Of a stretch of DNA of 64,000 nt, positions 1 to 10,583 are shown one piece after another. Numbering within the stretch: position 1 is the first letter of the stretch; the number at the start of each line of letters is the position of its first letter. The notes below the pieces were generated by a model that searched no databases, was not told the origin of the DNA, and saw only the letters and a program-made list of their open reading frames with translations. Source of the DNA: Phytophthora colocasiae (Eukaryota; Oomycota; Peronosporomycetes; Peronosporales; Peronosporaceae); assembly GCA_018806915.1 (NCBI GenBank), contig JAGKQI010000043.1, forward strand, positions 1,054,001-1,118,000, in the 5' to 3' direction. The translations under genes were made by a program, and so were the position numbers.

Positions 1-134
1 TGAGAAAGACTGGTCAGTGACAGCGCAGCAGAGAGAGATTCTTGTCAGCTATCTCTCTCTCTGCGTCATGGCAGACAGAATCTCGTCAAATTCGCCGTCG
101 AAGGCTGGTTCTATCTCGTTTGTATCGCCGTTAG

Positions 135-467
135 CTAACATTCCCGTAGCCTCCAGATTTTCGCCAGGTATTTGTAGCTCGGAGTACCTAGAGGGACCCT
201 CACCCTCTGAGGGTGCTCCTGTATGAGGATTTCAAACGGATGGCGTTCGTCACGTAAACTCATCTCTGCTACAGCACCGTTGTGAGCTACGGCCACCTGC
301 TGTTCAACTTTCTTACTTGACATACAATATGTACACGCCGCTCGTGCTGTCTTGAACTCACCCTTTGGGCGGTCGTGAAAGTGTGACCACACTCCACTGC
401 GCTTGCGCCCCATGCTTGAAATTCCGGAATGATCTTGCTGCTGCTTGGCGGGTTGATGAGCTGCCAA
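135..467 (-). pseudogene. BED-type zinc finger fragment, hAT-transposase-like N-terminus
   Basis: The minus-strand frame of about 110 codons reads Gly-Arg-Lys-Arg-Ser-Gly-Val-Trp-Ser-His-Phe followed by CTYC. This resembles the start of a BED finger (aromatic W/F pair, then Cys-x2-Cys), the DNA-binding module at the N-terminus of many hAT transposases. The His pair that would close the finger is not clear, and nothing transposase-like follows. I read it as a hAT relic at the window edge. A spurious frame cannot be excluded. Confidence 0.35.
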
Positions 468-650
468 CCAGCCATTTCCATGTCAGACAGTACACAGTAC
501 CTCTCGCACTATAGTAAGCCCATTTATACAGCGACGTAAGACGCTCGCCGGTGAGTCAATAAAAAATCGCATCATATTTTTAAAATTGACTATTCCGTGT
601 TTATTTATTTTTTAAAACGAATTTGCATAAACCATTCCATACCATAAATC

Positions 651-688
651 TGCCGACAGTGGCCGACATGGCCGACATGGCCGACATG
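651..688. repeat. Short tandem repeat, unit tggccgacat
   Basis: Three full copies and one partial copy of a 10-bp unit (tggccgacat) lie head to tail in otherwise AT-rich sequence upstream of the mariner end. The rest of 468-783 holds no gene that I can support. Confidence 0.8.
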
Positions 689-783
689 CTAACGGATTGG
701 TTAAAATTCAACATTATTTTGACTGGCTAAAACTTAAAGCCGTCACACAAGCCATTATTATTAGTGGTAGTCAAAGTTGGATA

Positions 784-1369
784 CTTCCTCTGTCCGAAAA
801 TATAAGCGGTCTCCCAGTATTAAGCTTGTCCGAAAATATAAGCGTTAGGTACGGTTATTCTGATTTTCAGTTTATTAAACGAACTTACTAGCTGTCGCAT
901 TAGCGTAGACGCGCTTTCATCTAGATGCACGTAGTCGAGCATACTATTGAAGCGCAGACGTTTTTCAGTGTCCCGGAACACGAACTCGGCAGCAAATTTA
1001 ACTCTATTAGCACGTTGTGCGTCCGAGAGCATCGGCTTGGCCCGAGCTGTGTGACACCTGAATACACCGGCCCGGAAGAAGTCATGGAGAGTAGATTTCA
1101 GAATACCTAACAACTCCGCTAAAGTACGAAGGTCGGTTCGGTTCTCGAGTGGCGTAAGTTCGATGGCGTGGTTGAGATCGTGGTGTAACTCCTCCGTCAT
1201 GCGCGACTTGCGGCCGCTCTTGCCTCTCCTTCCGCTCTCATAGTTGACTGCTCGGCCGGCTTGTATGTCTTGGACAGCTCTTCGCCACAAACGCGAGATC
1301 TGGTCGTCACTGCATCCAAACTTAACTGCACACGCTTTAATAGCACCTACGTGCGCCTGTAGCTTGGTG
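784..1369 (-). mobile_element. Mariner/Tc1-like element, 3' half
   Basis: A terminal inverted repeat starts at 784 (cttcctctgtccgaaaatat) and is preceded by the TA target dinucleotide at 782-783. The same terminus, again after TA, is at 22304. The minus strand inside carries a transposase fragment. At 1370-1373 the element is interrupted by the gypsy-A 5' LTR; the 4-bp ttag here is the complement of the ctaa that ends the other mariner half at 22597-22600. A second copy of the terminal motif at 829-846 suggests an internal deletion that brought subterminal sequence close to the end. Confidence 0.8.
905..1369 (-). pseudogene. Mariner-like transposase fragment
   Basis: Minus-strand coding of about 150 residues. 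It holds a helix-turn-helix-type N-terminal region, an Arg/Lys/Gly-rich linker (SGRRGKSGRKSR) and then a segment ending in YVHLDE. That motif resembles the one around the first catalytic Asp of mariner/Tc1 DDE/D transposases. The remaining catalytic domain is missing: just after HLDE the frame runs into terminal-repeat sequence. The start of this protein is not here but at 22515-22600, on the other side of gypsy-A. A longer open frame that continues to 1614 is chimeric, because beyond 1373 it only reads antisense through the LTR. Confidence 0.75.
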
Positions 1370-1373
1370 TTAG

Positions 1374-1949
1374 TGTCCCGAGTGAGAACGGTGGCCACCG
1401 TCTCGGGTACGGTCCCGACCGTTCCCCCTCTCAAACCCGATCCACGACCCGTCGCATTGTGGAAGACCATATGTATGGCGAAGAGTTGTTCGAGCCGGCC
1501 CCGGTCGCAGCCAGCACGAGGGTGAGTGCGCGCCGCTATTGCTAAAGAAACGAGGTCTGCGCAGCCAAGAAAGAGCGTGGAGCGTGCGCCAGGTTGCGTG
1601 TAAGCTGATGCCAAGGACGGAAGACACGGACTAGAGCTACGCTGGGCTTAACAGCGCCCCGAGTATGCGTGAGGAAGGGGTGAGTGGTACCGTCGAGAAG
1701 GTACGGACCCGGGAAGGACAAGGAAGAGGACTCTGGAGGACGTGAGACGTTGGAAAACAGTGAAGGAAGGGCGTGCTGGTGGAGGTCAGTCGTGAATTTA
1801 CCTTGGGCACCGCAGCACAAGCCCCGAGTCAAAGAATAATCGCTTTTATATTTTTCTTTACTTTTTGTGGTGCGCTTTTATAGCTCTACCGTTCCGTTCT
1901 ACTTGTAACCCGCAGCGTCTACCGTCCCGCCCAAGACCGACTCGCGACA
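1374..1949 (+). repeat. Gypsy-A 5' LTR (576 bp)
   Basis: The LTR begins TGTCCCGAG and ends CGCGACA. It matches, in reverse orientation, the 576-bp copy at 22601-23176 nearly base for base; I noticed two substitutions. Equal length and the shared CTAA duplication mark the two as the ends of one element. A TATA-like stretch lies at 1843-1853 and a GC-rich transcript leader follows. Confidence 0.9.
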
Positions 1950-1951
1950 CG

Positions 1952-1969
1952 TGGTGGAGAAGCAGGGTA
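1952..1969 (+). promoter_or_regulatory. Putative primer-binding site of gypsy-A
   Basis: Two bases after the LTR end, the sequence tggtggagaagcagggta begins with the TGG that pairs with a tRNA CCA tail. The implied tRNA 3' end has a plausible 7-bp acceptor strand and a CCCTG T-stem strand. I cannot name the tRNA. Confidence 0.5.
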
Positions 1970-2290
1970 CGGCATTCGTTGTCAAGTAAGAGCAAGTCGG
2001 AAGAGCCCGTGGAGTCGAAGAACCCGGCGTGTACGCGGTCTGGTATCGAGTCCAGACGGTCACGGTTGAGAAGCAAAGTCTCGGGGGCGCAGGGAGCGCG
2101 GAATTCCCGAGTTTGTGAGTTCCCACGGAACAGAAGTTGGAGTATCGGGAGTATTGGTCGGAAGAGTCAAGGTCAGAAGTAGAAGACGGTCCGGAAGAAT
2201 TAGAAGTGAAGCGTTGAAGTATTGGAAGTGAAGTATTGGGGAATTGAAGTATTGGGGAATTGGAGTTTGGAGGTATTGGAAGTTTGAAGA

Positions 2291-4447
2291 ATGTCCGGGA
2301 TTGGAAGAAGAGATGGAGGGAAAGGTACCCCAGGCCGAGGGAACAGTGGTCGTGGGGGTGGACGGGCCGGAGGTCAGAAGACCGTCCGGGTCCTGTCCGA
2401 AGTGGAGCGATTAGAAGAGGAAGAACGGTCGCGCCAAGCAGAGGCTTCGCGTAGTGGCGGTGGAGATGCCCCGCTTAGCCTGGAGAAGAGAGCAGAAGCA
2501 GAGGAAGATGATGAACCGTCGGTGGGAGTCAGCACGGCCGCTGGTCGCGAGACGTTGAGGCAGGAGTTGAGAGATGATCTCCTGACGGCTGGTGCTGACG
2601 CCGGCGATGAGGAGGAGAAGCCGGACGAGCCGGAACCCGCCGACGAGGAAGACGAGAAGGAAGAAGTAACGGAGGAGCCGACGGTCCCGAGCGCTCCATT
2701 GATGGATCCGGTGTACGGTTCGGCACGGCTGGCCGCTCTGTACGCTGGTCAGCAGATGTACGAAGGTTACCCGGACTACGACGCCTATGAACGTGCGCAC
2801 ATGATGTACCCTACGGAAGAACCGATGATGAAGGAGGAAGTGGTCGAAGAAGTCCCTATGAGGACGCCTACAGGGTTTATCTCGAGATACACGGGAACGG
2901 AGAAGCGTCGCACGGACCGTCCCCTTGGATGGGGATGGGGAACACTGAGTGAGGACCCGTATGAGGTGAAGACGGAGACGGCTGCGCCGTTCGCGTGGGA
3001 TCAGCAAGGCGTACCGCCCCGGTCTGCGGTGACTGCTGCGTCGTCGGCCCAGCCGATGACCGAACCGCTGCCCGGAGTAACGACTCCTATAGGCGTTCAA
3101 TCGCCTGCGACCCAACCAGTGGGTACACCTAGACAAGCGCCTCTTCGTACGAGCGTGTCTCGGGGGCCATCCCTGGCTGGAACCCAGACGAGCGTCCCTC
3201 GGACTGCGTACGCTGCGCCGACGTAAGGATGGAGACAACCTACTGTCCCTCCTGTGCCGACGAGGACTGTGTTGGGAGGGCAACGAGTGTTAGTTGGGCC
3301 TCCCCCTGGAGCTTATGGACAGTATGGTGGTGGGTATGGCGTTCCTAGACCGCCTCCGCCGCCCAGGATCTACGACCTGACGCAGAAGATGTCAAACGTG
3401 ATGAAGGTGTTGCCTATGTTCTATTCAGACACGGCCACGGTGGAGAAGGCGCGTGACTTCTGGGAGCTGTTCGAGGCGCACACAGGACAGTTGCCCGACC
3501 GAGAACGGTTGTTGGTGTTCCGTCAGAAGCTGAAAGGAAGAGAGGCGGAACGGTGGTGGAGCAACTCCAGGATCAAAACATTCGCTACTCTCAGGGTTCG
3601 ATTCCACAACCAATTCCTGAGTAGGACGGCTGACGAGCTATGGGATCGGTTGCATACTACTAAGAGACAGAGGGGTGAATCGGTGGAAGAGTGGGGCGAT
3701 CGAGTCACGGACTTGTGCGACTCGCTCGACTATCCGAACCCGCAGATGCGCTACAAACTGTTCCGTCGAGGTCTCAGGAACCGTCGGATGCTGGCTGCTT
3801 TGGATTCTAGCCCGGCCCGCGACATTCCCGAGGCGTGTGAGTGGTTGATGTCGAAGGATATGCACCGGCCCAGTGAAGAAGACGAGGAGTTCTCGGACGG
3901 AGCTCCTGAGAGTAACCGGAACGGTCATTCGTCGTCCGCAGTGGACGCATTGACTCAGCAGCTACAGACGTTCATGACCCAGCAGCAGCTTTGGCAGCAG
4001 CAACTCATGGACGAGCGCAAGGCTAGACCTTCGTCGCCTAGAGGACGGTCGCCGACCGTAGCTGCCACTACCGCAGGGAACGCTCCTGCGACTGGGGACG
4101 GAAACAGAAGCTATCGTGGAATCAGGATGGCGGAAGATACCCGTACGCAGGAAGGTGAACCGGTGTGTGGCCGATGTTACTACAGGGGACATGGTCGTGC
4201 TACATGTATGAGAAGGACGATGACTTGCCGGAGGTGTAATCAGTATGGTCACGTTGCAGCTGAGTGTGAGCTCCCCTATAATGGAGGTCAACTAGGAGGA
4301 CGGAACGGAGCTCCCTCTAACGCTCAAGGGTTCAGGTGCTACTTCTGTGGAGAGAACGGTCATCCAGTGGCCCAGTGTCCGACGATCGCTGCCTTGAAAG
4401 GATTGGCGGCTGGATCGACGGCCCAGCCTGCGGCCCCTCGGAATTGA
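2291..4447 (+). pseudogene. Gypsy-A gag with one in-frame stop
   Basis: The frame starts at ATG 2291 and stays open to TGA 4445-4447, except for a single TAA at 3224-3226 (total 719 codons). The N-terminal third is acidic and low complexity (Glu, Asp, Pro). The capsid-like region follows (about residues 365-530, with Trp-Glu-Leu-Phe and Arg-Trp-Trp features of retrotransposon gag). Three CCHC-type zinc knuckles lie near 4160-4390: CGRCYYRGHGRATC, CRRCNQYGHVAAEC and CYFCGENGHPVAQC. The knuckles identify it as nucleocapsid. The TAA looks like an ordinary nonsense mutation. The terminal TGA may be functional (see pol). Confidence 0.85.
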
Positions 4448-7400
4448 CGGGGACGTGAGGAAGGGGAGGAGCGGGCCACTCCTTCCTCTTGTCTGGCGAA
4501 TGGCTCGAACGGTGGCCGTGCTGAGGAGGAAGTCGGGAAAGTGAAGACGGTTGCCGTGGTGAAGGAGAGTGAGATGAACGAGAAAAAGAAGAAAAAGAAG
4601 AAGCCGCGAGGGACGGTGAAAACCGCGCGGAATGCTGAGAAAAAGAGACAAAAGAAGAAAATGAAGATTGAAGAAAAAGGAACGGAGGGAAAGGAAGACG
4701 CCCGTGTGGAAGAGAACGGTGAACGTCGAAAGAAGACAGTGCGGTTCGTCGATGAGGTAGAAGCGGGTGGTAAAGCGACCCGTGAGTCGGCGGAGCCCGC
4801 CTACACGTTGGAAGAGGCTGTCGAAGACGGCCTACTGGAAGAGGAAGTACTCGAGGACGGCGAGCTGTCGGAGGAGGAGTTGTCGTTCGACATCTTGGAC
4901 GCCTCTGGTACCGAAGTTGAGGAGCGAGCGGATTCAGTAACGGAACGGGCCGAGGTAGGGGACGGAGCGGACGTCGTGTCACCCGCGGAACACCCTACTG
5001 ACTGCTTGTTCACGGACGCGGGGCTTGAGGCTCTCGAGTCTAGGGATCGTGAAGGGACGCCTGGTGACCAGGATGGAACGGAGATTTTCAGCGAGTCAGA
5101 AGAATACGAAAAAGAAATTGAGGATCGTTTGCACCCTTTGGATGAAGCTGATACTATGGAAAGGATACGGTTGAACGCAGCATCTTTACGAGAGCCCTCT
5201 ACCGAGGAACTGTCCTCTCTATTGGACGTCCCGCTCGACGTAGTCGAGCGTACTCGGCGAGCGTCCCCAGAAGATGGTGATTCGCCTGAGTACTGGCAGG
5301 GATGGTTCCGCGAGACGCTCGAGAAGACCGAAGAAGCCAAGCGTGCTAACCGCGATTTCAAGTCGTCAGTCGTACAGGTAGTGGGACGAACGGTGTTAAA
5401 GGAACCCAGCGCACGGAAACCTAAACCATTTAGAGAACGAGACGCGAGTCCAAAGGCAGGATCTACTACGGAAGAGGAAGTCAGTGCTAATATCTTGTCG
5501 CTGCTAGAGGACTTCGCGGCGTCCGTCCAAGTGCCGAGTGCAGGGACTGTGGCTACGAAGCCGGAGTCCGTCCTGAGGAACCGTGTCGTCGTTTCACCTA
5601 CTTTGGCGAGGACCGTGGTCCATCGTGCAGTGTATTTGTTCCTGAGGGAAGCGTTCCAACAGGAAATCACTCCGTTGCGTGATAAAGTTCCGAAGGCAGA
5701 CCTGACCAAACTGGGGAAACTAGCGAAGGAAGCCGCTGCCTCCAGGAGCGTTCGGAATTTGGATTGGGGACGGTTAGAGGCGACGACTCTGGAATATTAC
5801 GACAAGAACGCGACGATCATTTGGGAGAAACTGATAGAACGGAGGGAAGTAAGAGAGGACCCGGCGATTGCTGCTAAGAGACGAGGTCGGCAGCGTCCTG
5901 AGATTGACTTCGAGGCCATGTTTAGACCGTACGCAGAGGTGTTGATGAATGCTGAACTGTTGCTGAGTGATGAAGATGTGGTAAGCTATGTGGACGTGGT
6001 GGGACCGCCGCCTGGAACGGTTGCGCCTCCCCCTCGTCCGGGCCTTGTTGAGGTTGTCACGGTAGAAATGCCGGACGGTTTCGGCGTGTCGGAGGGAGTC
6101 ATGGATGAAATGGAAGTATGTACTGTGGTTGAAGACGGTCGACGCGTGGTGTGTGCTGTTGGGAACTTCGAAGCGTTATCAAGTGGATTTATTGAGTGTT
6201 TGCCTTCTCGTTTACTCGTGGATACGGGAGCTACACTGAGTTTGGTAGATAGCCGTGTGCTGAAGCGGCTAGGACGGTCGACGAAGACGCTGAAGCCGTA
6301 CGAAGGATCGGTCAAGAGCTCCTCCGGACATCAGTTGAAGATCCGAGGGTGGGCGAGTTTGTCGTTACGAATGGGAAGTGCAGAGATTTCGCTGAGTTTG
6401 GTAGTCGCGGATCAGTTGCATGTGGACGCCATCCTGGGGGTAGACGCTCTTGGAGCGTTCGGAGCGGTCATTGATGTGGCTGAGCGTCAGCTCCTGCTTA
6501 AGGACTCAGGCGAGGTGTTGCCCCTTGGGGGTATGGTTGTACAGGACGCTTACATGGCGACGATGGTGAAGTCAATACGCCTGCCGCCTAAAGGACAAGC
6601 TTTAGTCATGGCAAAGTTAGTAGGGACACCGGAGGAGAAGGCTACGGTGCTCATTGAAGGCGCTGTATCCCTTCCGCCCACACTGTGTGTGGCGCACTCG
6701 TTGTGTACGGTGGAGGACAGTCAAGTCATAGTTGAAGTCTGTAACGCATCTACAGAGGAACGGTGGATTCGCCGTGGTACGCCGGTTGCGTGCGCTTCGG
6801 TCGTTCCGGAGTCGGCTTTCGGCCAGATGCAGACGAAGGATGGAGCGGTACCGAGGAACCCGGAGACAACGGAATCGGACGGTCGAGTGCAGTCCGTGAC
6901 AGGAGCGCTTGAAGATCAGATTGCTGAGAAGGAACGGAAGTCTCGGCCGGAAGTGCCGCCTGACAAAGCCACGGTCAAGGCTGACTTTTCGCAGTCGAGG
7001 TTGACGGAGGAACAGAAGCGGATATTTGAAGCAGAGCTGGACAACTTCAGTGACCTGTTTGTCGAGTCTTCGGCGATGCCGGGACGGACGGAGCTGCTAC
7101 ACTTCGAGATTGATACGGGCGATAGTCGGCCCATCAAACAGCAACCGTACCGTGTATCCGTAGCGGAAGGAGAAGTGATGGAAGCGGAGATACAGCAGTA
7201 TTTGGACGCGGGACTAATCCGTCCATCGAACAGTCCGTGGGCTAGTCCCGTTCTCATGATAAGGAAACCGGACGGTGGTATCCGATTCTGTATAGATTAC
7301 CGCAAGTTGAACGCAGTAACGGTGAAGGACTGTTACCCGATGCCGTTGATCGATGATATTTTGGACGTGCTAGGGGGTGCCCAGTTGTTTTCGACCATGG

Positions 7401-10399
7401 ACATCGCATCCGGGTATTGGAACGTACCGATGGCGCTGGACAGTGTATCAAAGACGGCTTTCACGTGCAAATACGGCCTCTTCGAATGGCTCGTTATGCC
7501 TTTTGGCCTCTGTAACGCTGTACCCGCGTTCGAACGGTTGATGGAGACGGTTCTAGTGGATTTGAAGTGGCGAGTGTGCCTAGTTTATTTGGACGATTGC
7601 GTAGTGTTCAGCAAGGACTTCCCGACGCACCTGCTACGCGTTCGTCGAGTCTTGACGAGGTTGAGGGAGGCGGGCTTCAAGCTCAAAATGAAGAAGTGTC
7701 ACTGGGGACGGAGCCAAGTGGCGTTCCTAGGACACATCGTCACGCCCTCGGGCGTCCTTCCTAACCCCGAGAAGGTGAAGGCCGTGCTGAATGTGAGGAG
7801 ACCAGTGGACTTACATGGGATTCGCTCGTTTCTCGGACTGACTAGCTACTTTCGACGCTACATCCCGGGGTACGCCTCGATTTCGGCGCCCTTGGAACGG
7901 TTGAAGGTAAAGGATGCACCGTTCGCGTGGACGGAGGACTGTGAGTCTGCCTTTAGGCAGCTCAAACGTGCCCTTATGAAGCCGCCGATTCTGGCGTATC
8001 CGGACAGTCAGAAGCGGTTCAAGTTGTATGTCGACTCGTCACGGTACGCTGTTGGAGCGTGCCTCATGCAAGAGGTGGACGGTCGTGACCGTGCCGTCTC
8101 CTATGCTAGCAAGTTGCTCACGGGGTCGCAAAAGAACTGGATAAATAACCAAGACGGCATCTCTGAGATCGAGTGCTGGGGAGTAGTATGGGCGACTAGG
8201 AAGTTCCGCTGCTACCTGGATCGGCGCGAGTTTGATCTGTTCACAGACCACCAGGCACTGAAGTGGATCTTCAGTCCTGGGAACCGTACCTCGAACGCTA
8301 AGTTGGCACGGTGGGCGATGGAGCTGTCGAGCCTGCAGTTCCAGGTTCATCACAAGCCTGGGACGTCGCTAGGTCACGTGGATGGTCTCTCGAGGCTGCC
8401 AAGGGGACGAGTGGCTGCTCTGACGATACAGGACCTGCTGAACCCGGAAGACGGAGACGCGCTTCCGCCTTCAGTCGGGGAGCCGTACGAATTGGACGGT
8501 GATGTTGACTACGGGGGGACAGAGGACGGTGAGCAGAAGGACGGTGAGCAGGATTTCGATGAAATGGACGGAGCGGCCGTAGGAGAGCAGGCGGACGGAC
8601 ACGTAGACGATCCGCCGCACGAGGAGTTGAGGGAGGAAGCTGAGGTCGAGCAGGATGGAGAACGCGCGAGGTCTCCTTTGGATAGGTTTGGTCTGAACCG
8701 CGGCCAGTTCGTGGCCGAACAGCAGAAAAATTCGTGGGTACGAGCTTTGGTGGCCTACCTGAAGGACGGAGCGCTTCCGCTCGATCCGTACCTGCGTGCT
8801 CGTGTAGTACAGATGGGGCCTAGATACGCTGTCGAGGACGGCATGTTGACACGGCGTGTTAATTTACCCGCCCGGGTGGGGCCAGCACGGTCGTTGACCG
8901 TGCCAGTGGTCCCCGTGCCTTACATGGAAACCGTCCTCCACTACTGTCATGCGGACGTCTTGTCGTCGCACTTGGGCCTGACGAAGACGCTAGAGAAGGT
9001 GAGGAGACACGCGTTCTGGCCAGGATGGAGGAAGGACGTAGCGGAGTACGTGCGGGAATGCAATACTTGTGGGAGCGGTAAAGGGGCTAGACCGTGGAGA
9101 GCTGGCCAAATGCAAAGGATGCCTGTAACGGACCTTAACGGACCGTTCTCGCTGTTAGTGGTTGACGCCGTGGGACCGTTACCAAGGACCGAGAGAAGGA
9201 ACAAGTATATCCTAGTGTTTGTGGACTACTTCACGCGTTGGGCGGAAGCGTTCGCGGTAGAACGGTTGGACTCGATGACTTTTGTGGAAGCAATGATTAA
9301 TGGAGTGGTCGCGCGGCACGGTGTGCCGTCACGGTTGCTGAGTGACCAAGGGTCGAATTTCACGTCGGAGATCGCGAAGTCCTTCTACCAGATTTTGGGG
9401 ATTAAGAAGTTGTTTGGGGCTGCGTACCATCCCCAGACTCAGGGGTTAGTGAAACGGTTCAACGGAACACTACTGGGCATGCTAAGGATGCATGTCAACG
9501 AGGCACAGACGGACTGGGATTTGTACCTCCCTAGAGTGCTGTTCGCCTATAGAACGGCCTACCATGAGGCGTTGGGCGACTCTCCTTTCTTCTCGTTGTA
9601 TGGTCGTGACCCTGTGTTGCCTTTGGATGTGGCATTTTTGAATTTGGGGAAGAAATGGAAAAGTGACGAGGTGGCACTGTACCGTCGGGAACTCCACCGT
9701 TCTCTGAGAAACTCGCGGCTCCTGGTGGAGCGTCAGTTGGTGAAGGCCCAGGACCGTCATGAGCGTCGGTTAGGCGGTCAAGTGCCAGTGGTTTACGAGG
9801 ACGGCGACCCAGTGTGGGTGTTCCAGTTGTTTAGGGCGAAGCGAGGTGAGGCACGAACGAAGAAACTAGCGTTTGCATGGCACGGACCGTACCGTGTTGT
9901 CGAGAAAGTGAATGAGAATGCGTACCGGGTTGCTATCCCTACTCATCCGAGCCGGGTAGTCACGGTCAATGTGAACCGCATGAAGAAGTACCGTGGCAAG
10001 TGGACGCGTCCGTTCCTGGACGAGGTCCCCGAAGGGATAGGAGGGGACGGAGAACCTGCGGAGGACGGACCGTTGGAGGAAGAAGATTTGCCCCATTCTA
10101 GCTTCGCGGAACGATTAACTGTCGCCGGGAGCGATACCGTTCTCGCAGGAGTAGACTCTCCGTTACTCGAAGTGGTGGCAAAGCGTACAGTGGACAGAGT
10201 GGTCGAGTACTTGGTGTTGACGGCGAGCTACGAGACGTTTTGGGTCCCTAGGTCGGAGCTCATGCCTGAGTACCGTCCCCTAGTGGACGCCTATGAGCAG
10301 GCTGAAAGAAGAAAGAAGGGTTTGCCAGAGTGGCGCCGGAGTCCTCGGTTGGAGGAGGCTAATGCTGAAGCCAACGAGGACGACTTGCTGCTGGCTTAG
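4448..10399 (+). CDS. pol: Gypsy-A pol polyprotein (protease, RT, RNase H, integrase)
   Basis: This frame follows gag in the same phase, separated only by the TGA at 4445-4447; no ATG is needed at the beginning. Numbering from 4541: a long charged spacer (1-550), retropepsin with DTGA at about 561, RT with the YLDD box at 1016-1019 (7586-7597), RNase H Asp at 1165, integrase zinc finger (H/C residues about 1465-1510), and the catalytic core with D1542 and D1602. The position of the third acidic residue, 36 residues after D1602, is Lys (K1638, codon 9452-9454), where LVER is usual. The integrase is therefore probably inactive. There is no obvious chromodomain at the C-terminus. The open length shows relatively recent activity. 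Confidence 0.9.
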   Translation, partial: RGREEGEERATPSSCLANGSNGGRAEEEVGKVKTVAVVKESEMNEKKKKKKKPRGTVKTARNAEKKRQKKKMKIEEKGTEGKEDARVEENGERRKKTVRFVDEVEAGGKATRESAEPAYTLEEAVEDGLLEEEVLEDGELSEEELSFDILDASGTEVEERADSVTERAEVGDGADVVSPAEHPTDCLFTDAGLEALESRDREGTPGDQDGTEIFSESEEYEKEIEDRLHPLDEADTMERIRLNAASLREPSTEELSSLLDVPLDVVERTRRASPEDGDSPEYWQGWFRETLEKTEEAKRANRDFKSSVVQVVGRTVLKEPSARKPKPFRERDASPKAGSTTEEEVSANILSLLEDFAASVQVPSAGTVATKPESVLRNRVVVSPTLARTVVHRAVYLFLREAFQQEITPLRDKVPKADLTKLGKLAKEAAASRSVRNLDWGRLEATTLEYYDKNATIIWEKLIERREVREDPAIAAKRRGRQRPEIDFEAMFRPYAEVLMNAELLLSDEDVVSYVDVVGPPPGTVAPPPRPGLVEVVTVEMPDGFGVSEGVMDEMEVCTVVEDGRRVVCAVGNFEALSSGFIECLPSRLLVDTGATLSLVDSRVLKRLGRSTKTLKPYEGSVKSSSGHQLKIRGWASLSLRMGSAEISLSLVVADQLHVDAILGVDALGAFGAVIDVAERQLLLKDSGEVLPLGGMVVQDAYMATMVKSIRLPPKGQALVMAKLVGTPEEKATVLIEGAVSLPPTLCVAHSLCTVEDSQVIVEVCNASTEERWIRRGTPVACASVVPESAFGQMQTKDGAVPRNPETTESDGRVQSVTGALEDQIAEKERKSRPEVPPDKATVKADFSQSRLTEEQKRIFEAELDNFSDLFVESSAMPGRTELLHFEIDTGDSRPIKQQPYRVSVAEGEVMEAEIQQYLDAGLIRPSNSPWASPVLMIRKPDGGIRFCIDYRKLNAVTVKDCYPMPLIDDILDVLGGAQLFSTMDIASGYWNVPMALDSVSKTAFTCKYGLFEWLVMPFGLCNAVPAFERLMETVLVDLKWRVCLVYLDDCVVFSKDFPTHLLRVRRVLTRLREAGFKLKMKKCHWGRSQVAFLGHIVTPSGVLPNPEKVKAVLNVRRPVDLHGIRSFLGLTSYFRRYIPGYASISAPLERLKVKDAPFAWTEDCESAFRQLKRALMKPPILAYPDSQKRFKLYVDSSRYAVGACLMQEVDGRDRAVSYASKLLTGSQKNWINNQDGISEIECWGVVWATRKFRCYLDRREFDLFTDHQALKWIFSPGNRTSNAKLARWAMELSSLQFQVHHKPGTSLGHVDGLSRLPRGRVAALTIQDLLNPEDGDALPPSVGEPYELDGDVDYGGTEDGEQKDGEQDFDEMDGAAVGEQADGHVDDPPHEELREEAEVEQDGERARSPLDRFGLNRGQFVAEQQKNSWVRALVAYLKDGALPLDPYLRARVVQMGPRYAVEDGMLTRRVNLPARVGPARSLTVPVVPVPYMETVLHYCHADVLSSHLGLTKTLEKVRRHAFWPGWRKDVAEYVRECNTCGSGKGARPWRAGQMQRMPVTDLNGPFSLLVVDAVGPLPRTERRNKYILVFVDYFTRWAEAFAVERLDSMTFVEAMINGVVARHGVPSRLLSDQGSNFTSEIAKSFYQILGIKKLFGAAYHPQTQGLVKRFNGTLLGMLRMHVNEAQTDWDLYLPRVLFAYRTAYHEALGDSPFFSLYGRDPVLPLDVAFLNLGKKWKSDEVALYRRELHRSLRNSRLLVERQLVKAQDRHERRLGGQVPVVYEDGDPVWVFQLFRAKRGEARTKKLAFAWHGPYRVVEKVNENAYRVAIPTHPSRVVTVNVNRMKKYRGKWTRPFLDEVPEGIGGDGEPAEDGPLEEEDLPHSSFAERLTVAGSDTVLAGVDSPLLEVVAKRTVDRVVEYLVLTASYETFWVPRSELMPEYRPLVDAYEQAERRKKGLPEWRRSPRLEEANAEANEDDLLLA

Positions 10400-10583
10400 C
10401 AGACCTCACACCTGCAATACCCTAAGTGAAATGGACGCTAAGGACGATGAAGAGAACAGAACGCTTGAAGGGAACGGTTGGAAGGTGGAATTGCATGTTG
10501 GATTATGAGATTAGTGACGCGCTGTTATGGAAAAAGAAACCCGAAAAGAGAGAGAGCTGAATGGCGCGCGCGAAATGTGGATG

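Noticed and set aside
820..1614. A 264-codon frame that looks like one protein
   Set aside because: It is a chimera: beyond 1373 it only reads antisense through the gypsy-A LTR. Only 905-1369 is transposase.
2411..3283. 290-codon antisense frame over gag
   Set aside because: Arg/Ser/Leu-rich shadow of the Glu/Pro-rich gag frame, with no domain; unlike the 10584-12236 ORF it has no coding partner-free space.
4801..5709. 302-codon antisense frame over the pol spacer
   Set aside because: Ser/Thr-rich mirror of an acidic region, explained by codon bias of the sense strand.
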